DNA from: Tsukamurella pseudospumae
GTDB lineage: Bacteria > Actinomycetota > Actinomycetes > Mycobacteriales > Mycobacteriaceae
Direction: 5' to 3'
DNA length: 64,000 nt
NCBI RefSeq assembly: GCF_001575205.1
Contig: NZ_LSRE01000009.1
Span: forward strand, 124,001 to 188,000
A model generated the notes under the pieces. It was given only the letters and a program-made list of their open reading frames with translations. It did no database searches and was not told the origin of the DNA. Of this stretch, positions 26,132 to 33,534 are shown one piece after another. Numbering within the stretch: the first letter of the stretch is position 1; each line of letters opens with the position of its first letter. The position numbers and the translations under genes were made by a program.

Positions 26132-26181
26132 TCACTTCTGATTCTTCATAGCGCTGCAACGCTATGAAGAATCAGAAGTGA
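26132..26181. terminator. 22-bp perfect hairpin
   Basis: TCACTTCTGATTCTTCATAG-CG and its exact complement flank the loop CTGCAA. The arms are AT-rich for this genome. It lies between the PadR operon and the converging hydrolase operon. The rest of the gap (26182-26416) has no gene I can support. Confidence 0.75.
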
Positions 26182-26416
26182 TCGGTGGACTGCGGTCCGA
26201 TCGGTGAGCCCGAGGATGGTCTCGCCGGGTGCGCCGCACAGACCGTCGGGGCATGTGCGGGACGCATCGACGGGAACTTCGATTACACTCTTGAGCTGCG
26301 ACGATGCTGGTGTGCGAGAAGTGCATAGGCTCCGCGCGCGACACACGTCGCCTGCGGTCGCCGCCCGCGCCGCCCGCGATGTCCGCATCGTCCGCAGGGT
26401 CGCGCAAGCGCTGCGG

Positions 26417-27289
26417 CTACTGCGACGCGGCCCGCGGCAGGTCCGCAATGGCGTTGCGCTGCAGGAAGTCCGTGAGCAGCGCCGCGAACTCGGTCGCGCA
26501 CTCGAGCTGTGGCATGTGGCCGACGCCCGGGATCAGGTGCGTCTCCGCGTGCGGCATCAGCGAGCGCGCGTTCTCCAACTGCGAGGGCGGGAGCACGCGA
26601 TCGGCATCGCCCCACAGCACCATCGTGGGTCGCGGCGTCTTCGCGATCGTCGTGTGCAGCTCGTCGCGCCAGCCCGGCAGGATGCCGTGCCGCACGGACC
26701 CCAGCTCGTCCGCGGTCTTCCATGCGGTCAGGCCCGCGTCGGTCTCGTGGGCGATCGCCATCGCGTGGTCGATCCGCGCGCGGGTCGCGTAGGACTTGTC
26801 GGCGAAGATCAATCGCTCCTGCACGATCGCGCCCGGCCGACTCGCGGTGGTCGCGATGATCTTGCCCAGCACCGGGATTCCCAGCACGCGCAGCAGCGGG
26901 GTCACCTCGGAGCCGAAGCCGGCCGGGTCGACCAGGGTCATCGACGCCACCAGTTCGGGCCGCTGCGCCAGCAGGGTCATCGTGACCGCGCCGCCCAGCG
27001 AGTTGCCCGCCACGTGCACGGGGCCGGTCACCTCGAGCGCGTCCAGCAGCTCACCCACGCCGCGGCCCAGGGCGGCGAGCCCGGCACCGTCGGGATGCGG
27101 GGCGGACCATCCGTACCCGGACAGGTCCGGAGCGATCAGACGGAACTCGCCGGCGAGGGCCTCGAAGGTCGGGTCCCAGTCCTCCAGGCTGCGCGTGATG
27201 CCGTGCAGCAGAACCACAGTGGGCAGCGACGCGTCGCCGGACGTGCGCACGCGCACCCACCGGCCGCGCACCGGGATCCGCGAGATCAT
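26417..27289 (-). CDS. Alpha/beta-fold hydrolase
   Basis: A 290-residue hydrolase with PTVVLLHGITRSLEDWDP (oxyanion loop), the nucleophile elbow VAGNSLGGAVT (Ser), LWGDADRVLPP (acid) and PGVGHMPQLE (His). The GNSLGG elbow is typical of MhpC/BphD-like C-C hydrolases and related lipases. It is the last gene of a four-gene minus-strand operon, overlapping the upstream hydrolase by four bases. Confidence 0.88.
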   Translation of the reverse strand: MISRIPVRGRWVRVRTSGDASLPTVVLLHGITRSLEDWDPTFEALAGEFRLIAPDLSGYGWSAPHPDGAGLAALGRGVGELLDALEVTGPVHVAGNSLGGAVTMTLLAQRPELVASMTLVDPAGFGSEVTPLLRVLGIPVLGKIIATTASRPGAIVQERLIFADKSYATRARIDHAMAIAHETDAGLTAWKTADELGSVRHGILPGWRDELHTTIAKTPRPTMVLWGDADRVLPPSQLENARSLMPHAETHLIPGVGHMPQLECATEFAALLTDFLQRNAIADLPRAASQ

Positions 27290-28182
27290 CGGTTCGACTC
27301 GATCCACTCGAAGGTCGCATCCGCCAGCGGTCCGGGGTTCTGTGCCACCACCCAGTGTCCGCCGGGCACCGACACGTGCCGCGACTTCGGCGACTTGTCC
27401 AGGCCGGCCAGCTGCAGTGGCGGCGTCACGAACAGGTCGCCCTCGGGCGTCACCACCTGGACGGGTACGGAGGTCGTCGCCTCGGCGGGCTTGAGGAACG
27501 GGCCGGGCATGTTGGCGCGGTACAGGTTCAAGCCGTTGGTGAAGTCGCGCTCGCTGCGGACGTATCCCTCGGCGACCCTGCCGCCGGTGCCGCGCTTCTC
27601 CAGCGTCTCGATCAGCTTCTGGCCCCAGCCGCGCTTGTACAGCGAATCGGCGAGTCCGGGGGCGAGGAAGAACGGAATGTAGGTCGAGCCGGCCGCCTGG
27701 CGCAGCCGCGCCGGCACGTCCTTGAAACCCTTGACACCCTGCAGGTACTCGCCCGCGTGGTTGAGGTTCGGCCCGGAAACCGATGTGTACGAGGCGGTCT
27801 TGTCCGCCACCGCGGGGTCGACGACGGCGTGCCAGCCCTGGATGGAGCCCCAGTCGTGGCCGATCAGGTGCACCTTCGACCGGTCGCCGCTCACCTCGCG
27901 CACCGCGTCGATCACGCGCGAGACGTCGGAGATCAGGCGATCGAACCGGTATCCGGCCTTGCCCGCCGGCGCCTCCGACTCGCCCGCGCCGCGCACGTCG
28001 TAGGTGTACACGTTCGCACGGCCGTCGAGCGCCGCCGCCACACCGTCCCACACGTGGTGGTTGTCGGGGTAGCCGTGGATCGCCACCACGGTGGGGAGGG
28101 CGGGATCATGGGTGCCGTAACGGAACCCGGCCAGGGTGAGTCCGTCGGAGCTGGTCACGTCGAACCGGTGCTGGTCAGTCAT
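27286..28182 (-). CDS. Alpha/beta-fold hydrolase, epoxide-hydrolase-like
   Basis: A 298-residue hydrolase. VVAIHGYPDNHHVWDG is followed by LIGHDWGSIQGW, whose Asp nucleophile is typical of epoxide hydrolases and haloalkane dehalogenases; GGHWVVAQNP near the end supplies the His. The cap region is helical. It starts 10 bases after the oxidoreductase gene with AAGG before the ATG and overlaps the next hydrolase by four bases. Confidence 0.87.
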   Translation of the reverse strand: MTDQHRFDVTSSDGLTLAGFRYGTHDPALPTVVAIHGYPDNHHVWDGVAAALDGRANVYTYDVRGAGESEAPAGKAGYRFDRLISDVSRVIDAVREVSGDRSKVHLIGHDWGSIQGWHAVVDPAVADKTASYTSVSGPNLNHAGEYLQGVKGFKDVPARLRQAAGSTYIPFFLAPGLADSLYKRGWGQKLIETLEKRGTGGRVAEGYVRSERDFTNGLNLYRANMPGPFLKPAEATTSVPVQVVTPEGDLFVTPPLQLAGLDKSPKSRHVSVPGGHWVVAQNPGPLADATFEWIESNR

Positions 28183-28192
28183 GGTGTACGCC

Positions 28193-29329
28193 TTACAGAT
28201 CGATGGTCAGGTGCGAGCCCGCCGCGCGCGAGACACAGGTCAGCATCTGGCCCTGTTCCCGCTCGAAGGGCGTCAGGGTCTTGTCGCGGTGGTCGACGGT
28301 GCCCTCGGTCACCGTCATCCGGCAGGTGCCGCAGAAGCCCTGCTTGCAGGAGTACGGGGCGTCGGGCTTGGCCTTGAGGATCGCGGCCAGCAGCGTCTCG
28401 TCCGCGGCCACGTCGAGCGTGATGTCGGAAGCGGACAGCGTTGCGGTGAACGGCTTACCGTCGACGACGGGCGGCGCGGAGAACCGCTCGTAGTGCAGCT
28501 CGACGTCCGTGCGGCCGATCAGGCCGACGCGCAGCGATTCGAGCATCGGAATCGGTCCGCACGCGTACAGCGCGGTGGGGCCGGGGGTGTCGCCGATGAG
28601 GATGTCGGCGGTGGGGATGCCGTGCTCGTCGTCGGTGCGGACCTCGACCTTGTCGCCGAACGTCGCCACCTCGGCGATGAACGGGATGGTGTCGGTGGAG
28701 CGTCCGGTGTACAGCATCGACCAGCTCAGGCCGAGGCGCTCGGCGGCGATCATCATCGGCAGGATCGGCGTGATGCCGATGCCGCCGGCGACGAACCGCA
28801 GGTGCTCGGCGGACGATCCGTGGCCGGGCACGGCCATGGGCATGCCGTTGCGGGGTCCCTTGACGGTCACCGTCGAACCGACGTGCAGGGTCTCGTGCAC
28901 CTCGACGGAACCGCCTCCGCCGCCGGGGATCCGGCGCACGGCGATGCGGTAGGTGTCGGAGTCCGCGGGGTCGCCGCACAGGGAGTACTCGCGCATGCGG
29001 CCCGACGGGAGCAGGAGGTCCAGGTGGGCGCCGGGCGTCCAGCGGGGGAGCGGGGAGTCGTCGGCGGAGACGAGGGTCAGTGCGACGACGTCCTTGTCGT
29101 GCGCGACGATCTCGCGGGAGACCACTCGCAGGTCGCGGGAGGTGCTCGGCTCGGCCAGGTTCCGCGGCTTCATCAGATGCGCGAACGCGGGGATGGTCAC
29201 GCCGAAGAAGGCGTTGGCGAAGCGCAGCAGCGGGTCGTGCTTCCAGCGGCCGTACAGGTGCGGGGGCACCTCCGTGACGGGCTCGCCCCAGGGCCGGAAG
29301 ACAGACGGGGCCTTGCGATCCCCGGTCAT
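28193..29329 (-). CDS. Phthalate-dioxygenase-reductase-like flavo-iron-sulfur oxidoreductase
   Basis: A 378-residue reductase: a leading segment of about 65 residues, an FMN/FAD barrel with REYSLCGDP, a nucleotide domain with GGIGITPILPM and YACGPIPMLE, and a C-terminal plant-type [2Fe-2S] ferredoxin with CKQGFCGTCRM and a distant fourth Cys (LTCVSRAAG). The family passes electrons from NAD(P)H to an oxygenase. Overlap with the upstream ferritin-like gene (29326-29329) suggests that protein is its partner. Confidence 0.9.
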   Translation of the reverse strand: MTGDRKAPSVFRPWGEPVTEVPPHLYGRWKHDPLLRFANAFFGVTIPAFAHLMKPRNLAEPSTSRDLRVVSREIVAHDKDVVALTLVSADDSPLPRWTPGAHLDLLLPSGRMREYSLCGDPADSDTYRIAVRRIPGGGGGSVEVHETLHVGSTVTVKGPRNGMPMAVPGHGSSAEHLRFVAGGIGITPILPMMIAAERLGLSWSMLYTGRSTDTIPFIAEVATFGDKVEVRTDDEHGIPTADILIGDTPGPTALYACGPIPMLESLRVGLIGRTDVELHYERFSAPPVVDGKPFTATLSASDITLDVAADETLLAAILKAKPDAPYSCKQGFCGTCRMTVTEGTVDHRDKTLTPFEREQGQMLTCVSRAAGSHLTIDL

Positions 29330-30222
29330 CCGTTCGCCGCCCGGGCGGCCGGCGAGGTGGCGAGGTAGGCCACGGCCTGCGCCGTCGAGCCGATCGAGGC
29401 CGGGTCGAAGTTGGGCTTGAAGTAGATGAGCGTGAACTTCACGACGTCCCGCAGCTTCGGCAGGATGTTCTTGTGCGAGCCCTTGAGGTACTCCCACCAC
29501 AGCCGCGGGTAGGAGTAGCTGAAGTTCGGGTCCTTGCGCAGCATGTAGCCCGACGTGCGGTGCAGCGCGAGGATGAGGAAGACGATGCCCACGATCATCG
29601 CGCGGCAGCGGTGGAAGTAGCTGGGGTCGAAGTAGTTCGCCACGTCGTGCGCGACGGACCGGTGCTCGACCTCCTCGGCGCCGTGCCAGCGACAGATGTC
29701 GGCCATCGTCGGGTCGACGTTGAACTCGTCCCACGCGTTGTTGAGGGCGAACACGCCGAGGATCGCGGTGTAGTGCTCGACGGCCGCGATCAGCCACAGC
29801 CGCTGCACCATGTCGTTGTACTGGGCGCGATCGGAGTGGTAGGTCCGCGGTGCGAGGATCTTGCGGAAGATGTACTCGAACTGCCGGGCCACCGGCTTCG
29901 TGTCGATGCCGCACCGCTCCAGGTACTCGGACAGCGCGCGGTCGTGCGACTCGGCGTGCATGGCCTCCTGGCCGATGAAGCCGCGCATCGTGCGGGCGAG
30001 GTTCTCGTCCTTCACGAAGGGCAGCGCCTCGGTGTAGACCTCGCAGAACCAGCGCTCTCCCTCGGGGAGCACGGAGTGCAGGATGCTGCTGACGATGTCG
30101 CTGGCCACGGGCTCGCCGGGGATCCATTCGAGCGGGACGTTCTCCCAGTCGAAGCTCACGTTGCGAGCATGGATCTCGACCTCGGCGGGCTCGTGCTGTG
30201 CAGCCTTGGCGCGCGAACTCAT
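29326..30222 (-). CDS. PF10118-type predicted metal-dependent hydrolase, ferritin-like
   Basis: A 298-residue helical protein with two ExxH elements, GQEAMHAESHD and AEEVEHRSVAHD, spaced as in ferritin-like diiron proteins, plus a hydrophobic helix near residue 200 and a basic C-terminus. It is annotated in databases as a predicted metal-dependent hydrolase. The ExxH pairs and the adjoining reductase make a diiron oxygenase equally plausible. First gene of the operon; ATG 30222 chosen over the longer frame because the preceding residues look non-coding. Confidence 0.82.
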   Translation of the reverse strand: MSSRAKAAQHEPAEVEIHARNVSFDWENVPLEWIPGEPVASDIVSSILHSVLPEGERWFCEVYTEALPFVKDENLARTMRGFIGQEAMHAESHDRALSEYLERCGIDTKPVARQFEYIFRKILAPRTYHSDRAQYNDMVQRLWLIAAVEHYTAILGVFALNNAWDEFNVDPTMADICRWHGAEEVEHRSVAHDVANYFDPSYFHRCRAMIVGIVFLILALHRTSGYMLRKDPNFSYSYPRLWWEYLKGSHKNILPKLRDVVKFTLIYFKPNFDPASIGSTAQAVAYLATSPAARAANG

Positions 30223-30370
30223 CGGTGTGACTCCTTCCGCGGGTGTCTTGACATTCAACACCCTGGTGTCAATCGGGCGCCATCCTGCGGTGAGAGCGCC
30301 CGGCACGAAATCTATCACTTTCCTGCACGGGTGCAGAACTGCTTGCGCGGCGACTGTGACGGCCGTAACG

Positions 30371-30388
30371 TACAACGTGATGGTTGTA
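30371..30388. promoter_or_regulatory. ArsR operator over its own start codon
   Basis: TACAAC-GTGATG-GTTGTA is a perfect inverted repeat whose six-base centre contains the ATG of the ArsR gene. Occupancy would block transcription or initiation, the usual autorepression of SdpR-like ArsR regulators. Confidence 0.65.
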
Positions 30389-30730
30389 GATGAACTGGCG
30401 CCGGACGAGGTGGACCGCCTCTTCCACGCCCTCGCGGATCGCACCCGGCGCGACATCGTCGTCCGGGTGATCGAGCGGGAGAGTTCCGTGTCGGAGCTCG
30501 CCCGCGGCTACGACATGAGCTTCGCGGCGGTGCAGAAACATGTGGCGGTGCTGGAGCGGGCGGGCCTGGTCACGAAGGTGCGACGAGGCCGCGAGGCCCT
30601 GGTCCGGCCCGACATCGAGACCATCGCGCGCGGCGCCCGCCTGCTGCGCGGCTACGAGGACCTCTGGCGGGGCCGGGTCGCGCGGATGGATGCGCTGCTC
30701 GAGCCGCCACGGACTGAACCGATCGACTGA
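30380..30730 (+). CDS. ArsR-family regulator
   Basis: A 116-residue winged-helix repressor: DEVDRLFHALADRTRRDIVVRV, helix-turn-helix SVSELARGYDMSFAAVQKHVAVLERAGLV and wing KVRRGREALVRP. No metal-binding Cys cluster is present, so it belongs to the non-metal group that precedes SRPBCC/AHSA1 genes. The AHSA1-type gene follows 20 bases downstream. Confidence 0.9.
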   Translation: MVVDELAPDEVDRLFHALADRTRRDIVVRVIERESSVSELARGYDMSFAAVQKHVAVLERAGLVTKVRRGREALVRPDIETIARGARLLRGYEDLWRGRVARMDALLEPPRTEPID

Positions 30731-30750
30731 CTCGACCAAGGAGTTCCGCC

Positions 30751-31230
30751 ATGCCCGTGCTCACCACCGGCGCCGATCGCGACGCGCTGACGTTCACCCT
30801 GGAGGCGGAGTTCGCCGCCTCGCCCGAGAAGGTCTGGCAGCTCTGGGAGGACCCGCGGCTGCTGGAGAAGTGGTGGGGCCCGCCCACCTGGCCGGCCACC
30901 TTCGTCCGCCACGAGCTACGGCCCGGCGGTGAGTCGCGCTACTACATGACCGGTCCGGACGGGACGAGGGCCGCAGGCTGGTGGTCGACCGACTCCACGG
31001 CGGCACCGTCGACCTTCACCTTCCGTGACGGTTTCGCCGGAGACGACGGCGAGCCCGTCGACCCCGAGGACTACTCCGTGAACACGGTCGTCCTCACGGC
31101 CGCGGGAGGATCGACGCGGATGGAACTGGTCGCCGTCCACCGCACGCTCGAGCAGCTCGAGCGGGTGCTGGAGATGGGCATGGCGGAGGGGATGACCGAG
31201 GCGATGAATCAGATCGACGCCCTCCTCTGA
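30751..31230 (+). CDS. AHSA1/SRPBCC family protein
   Basis: A 159-residue protein with the AHSA1 pattern: FAASPEKVWQLWEDPRLLEKWWGPP, FTFRDGF and a C-terminal helix LEQLERVLEMGMAEGMTEAM. AAGGAG lies about 10 bases before the ATG. Pairing with an ArsR repressor is a widespread actinobacterial arrangement; the bound ligand is unknown. Confidence 0.88.
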   Translation: MPVLTTGADRDALTFTLEAEFAASPEKVWQLWEDPRLLEKWWGPPTWPATFVRHELRPGGESRYYMTGPDGTRAAGWWSTDSTAAPSTFTFRDGFAGDDGEPVDPEDYSVNTVVLTAAGGSTRMELVAVHRTLEQLERVLEMGMAEGMTEAMNQIDALL

Positions 31231-31235
31231 GCGGT

Positions 31236-31274
31236 GTGGTGGATTGTGCCCGCTGGGCGGGCACAATCCACCAC
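31236..31274. terminator. 18-bp perfect hairpin between convergent genes
   Basis: GTGGTGGATTGTGCCCGC, loop TGG, exact complement. It begins five bases after the AHSA1 stop and ends 16 bases before the stop of the converging RlaP gene. Confidence 0.8.
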
Positions 31275-31290
31275 GGGTGGAGCGCGGAAC

Positions 31291-32073
31291 TCACCACTCC
31301 CAGTGAGCGCGCTGCGTGGCCACCGCCCACGCGGTGATCCGGCCGGTATCGGCTTGCTCGGGCAGCGGGGTGCCGCGGTTGAGCAGCTCGCGGACCTGCC
31401 GCTCGAGCACCCCGATCGCCGCGGAGGCCGCGGCGCGCGGGACCTCGCCCCGCTTCACGGCCAGCACGTGCTCGCGCTGCTCGGCCGGCATCGGCAGGGT
31501 GAGCGTCCCGAAGCGGGCGATCTCGTACCCCTGATACGCGAGCCGCAGTGCGTGGCTGCCGTACTTCACGTCCCACCCGTACCGCTCGACCAGCTCGGGC
31601 CGGTTCGGCACGCCGTTCGCCCGGCCTAGCATCCGCTCGTGCTGGGAGTGCATGTAGCCGAGGAACCGCTCCACCGCCTGTCGGGAGAGGAACGCCGCGC
31701 GCAGCTCCCGGAGCGATCGCCCGAGATCGGTCGCCGTGATCACCGATTCCTCGGGCGCGTACAGCGGCAGGAGCACCGTCGGGTTGCCCTTGACGGCCAG
31801 CCGCAGGTACTTCCGCAGCGAGTACATGACCAGGTCGGTGTCGCCGGGCCCGCTGCGCACGCCCTCGGGCTGCGTCCGCCAGATGTAGTCCGGACGGTGC
31901 TCCTCGACGCCGAGCAGGGACTCGGGCGGCTCGACGTACACGCCGAGCTCGTCGTGGTCGTCGGTGCCCGCGATCGCGATGCCGTGCACGCCGGAACCCA
32001 CGACGGTGCGCAGGATCTCGCCCTGCAGCGCCACGTCGCGGTCCCCGTACTCGACATTCTTCCGATCGGTCAT
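31291..32073 (-). CDS. rlaP: RlaP-type nucleotidyltransferase of the RNA-repair cassette
   Basis: A 260-residue protein of the DNA-polymerase-beta-like nucleotidyltransferase superfamily (PF10127). The GSGVHG loop and the TDDHDELGVYVEPPESLLG acid motif are at about residues 26-54, followed by a helical body with RYGWDVKYGSHALRLAYQG. RlaP genes are found with RNA ligase/Pnkp-Hen1 repair genes; the reaction is unknown. It is divergent from hen1 with 81 bases between. TATCGT (minus strand, 32080-32085) is six bases before the ATG, so the mRNA is probably leaderless. Confidence 0.85.
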   Translation of the reverse strand: MTDRKNVEYGDRDVALQGEILRTVVGSGVHGIAIAGTDDHDELGVYVEPPESLLGVEEHRPDYIWRTQPEGVRSGPGDTDLVMYSLRKYLRLAVKGNPTVLLPLYAPEESVITATDLGRSLRELRAAFLSRQAVERFLGYMHSQHERMLGRANGVPNRPELVERYGWDVKYGSHALRLAYQGYEIARFGTLTLPMPAEQREHVLAVKRGEVPRAAASAAIGVLERQVRELLNRGTPLPEQADTGRITAWAVATQRAHWEW

Positions 32074-32154
32074 GCTGCGACGATAGGTACGCCCGACGGT
32101 GCGCTCAACTGAATATCGCTTGGCCGCCGCTCCGCGACAGCGCAGAATGGACGG

Positions 32155-33534
32155 GTGTACCTGACCGTTTCCACGACCCGTACCCCCGCGACCGACCTGG
32201 GATTCCTCCTGCACAAGCATCCCGATCGGGTGCAGGAGTTCTCGCAGCCCTTCGGGACGGCCACGGTGTTCTACCCCGAGGCGTCGGAGGAGCGGTGTAC
32301 GGCCGCACTGCTGCTGGAGGTGGATCCGATCGCGCTCGCGCGACGTCGTCGCGCGACGCCGGACTTCTCGCTGGGGCAGTACGTGAACGACCGACCGTAC
32401 GCCGCGTCCTCGCTGCTCGCCGCGACCCTCGCCGACGTCTTCCGCAGCGCGCGCAAGGGGCAGGGCGGGTCGCGGCAGGCGGTGGCGGACACCGCGATCG
32501 ACCTCGACATCGCGATCCCGGTGCTGCCCTGCCGCGGTGGTCCGGCGGTGGCCGAGCGCGTCTTCGCGCCGCTGGGCTGGTCGGTCGAGGCCGAGCCGAT
32601 CGCGCTCGACGACGCCTTCCCGGACTGGGGCGACTCCCGGTACGTGCGACTGCGGCTGACCGGCACGGTCCGCCTCGCGGACGCGCTCAATCACCTCTAC
32701 GTCCTGCTGCCCGTCCTCGACGAGTCGAAGCACTACTGGCAGGGCCCCGATGAGGTGGACAAGCTGCTCCGGTCCGGGGAGGGCTGGCTCGCTGCGCATC
32801 CCGAGCGGGAGCTCATCGCCCGCCGTTACCTCGGACGGGGACCGGGCCTCGCCGCGCAGGCCCTCGATCGCCTGGCGGAGCTCGACGGTGCGCCGTCCGC
32901 GACGTCCGACGACGAGGTCGCGCCCCGGCCGCTGAACGCACTGCGCCACGACGCGGTGCATCGAGTGATCGTCGACTGTGGTGCTGCCAGCGTCGTCGAC
33001 CTGGGCTGCGGGCCGGGTGCTTTCGTGGAACGCCTGCTGGCGACCCGGGGGATCGAGCGGGTCGCGGGCTGCGATGTCTCCGTCCGCTCGCTGCAGCGCG
33101 CCGCGCAGCGGCTGCACCTCGACGGCATGACCGAGCGCCAGCGCGCCCGGGTCGACCTGTTCCAGGCGGCACTGACCTACGAGGACGAGCGCCTGTCCGG
33201 CTTCGACGTCGCGGTGCTCATGGAGGTGATCGAGCACGTGGATCCGTCCCGGCTGGGGGCGCTCGAGCACGTCGTGTTCGGCGCCGCCCGCCCAGGATCG
33301 GTGATCGTCACGACACCCAACCGCGAGTACAACGCGCTCTACCCGGACCTGACCGGGATGCGGCACACCGACCACCGGTTCGAGTGGAGTCGCGCCGAAT
33401 TCGCTTCGTGGGCCGACGGCGTCGCCGCCCGGCACGGCTACGTGGTCCGCTACGAGGGCATCGGCGACATCGACCCCGACCGCGGAACCCCCACCCAGAT
33501 GGCCGTCTTCACCCGGAAGGAGACCGACCGATGA
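32155..33534 (+). CDS. hen1: Hen1 3'-terminal RNA ribose 2'-O-methyltransferase
   Basis: A 459-residue bacterial Hen1. The N-terminal half (about 1-245) is the Hen1-specific domain that joins Pnkp; the C-terminal half is the methyltransferase, with the SAM loop VVDLGCGPGAFVERLL near residue 280, the metal motif MEVIEHVD near 357 and RHTDHRFEWSR near 403. It methylates the 2'-OH at the break in damaged tRNA before sealing, blocking re-cleavage. CAGAAT at 32143-32148 is six bases before the GTG: leaderless. pnkp overlaps its stop (ATGA). Confidence 0.95.
   Translation: MYLTVSTTRTPATDLGFLLHKHPDRVQEFSQPFGTATVFYPEASEERCTAALLLEVDPIALARRRRATPDFSLGQYVNDRPYAASSLLAATLADVFRSARKGQGGSRQAVADTAIDLDIAIPVLPCRGGPAVAERVFAPLGWSVEAEPIALDDAFPDWGDSRYVRLRLTGTVRLADALNHLYVLLPVLDESKHYWQGPDEVDKLLRSGEGWLAAHPERELIARRYLGRGPGLAAQALDRLAELDGAPSATSDDEVAPRPLNALRHDAVHRVIVDCGAASVVDLGCGPGAFVERLLATRGIERVAGCDVSVRSLQRAAQRLHLDGMTERQRARVDLFQAALTYEDERLSGFDVAVLMEVIEHVDPSRLGALEHVVFGAARPGSVIVTTPNREYNALYPDLTGMRHTDHRFEWSRAEFASWADGVAARHGYVVRYEGIGDIDPDRGTPTQMAVFTRKETDR

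Noticed and set aside
26290-26315. CTTGAGC half-site resembling HAIR
   Set aside because: Only the left half fits; the expected inverted half after seven bases is absent and no heat-shock gene follows.
26182-26416. Possible gene remnant on the minus strand (CPDGLCGAPGETILGL-containing frame)
   Set aside because: The frame runs into the hydrolase gene and the 26132 hairpin, with no start signal and no recognised family. I could not support it as a gene or pseudogene.
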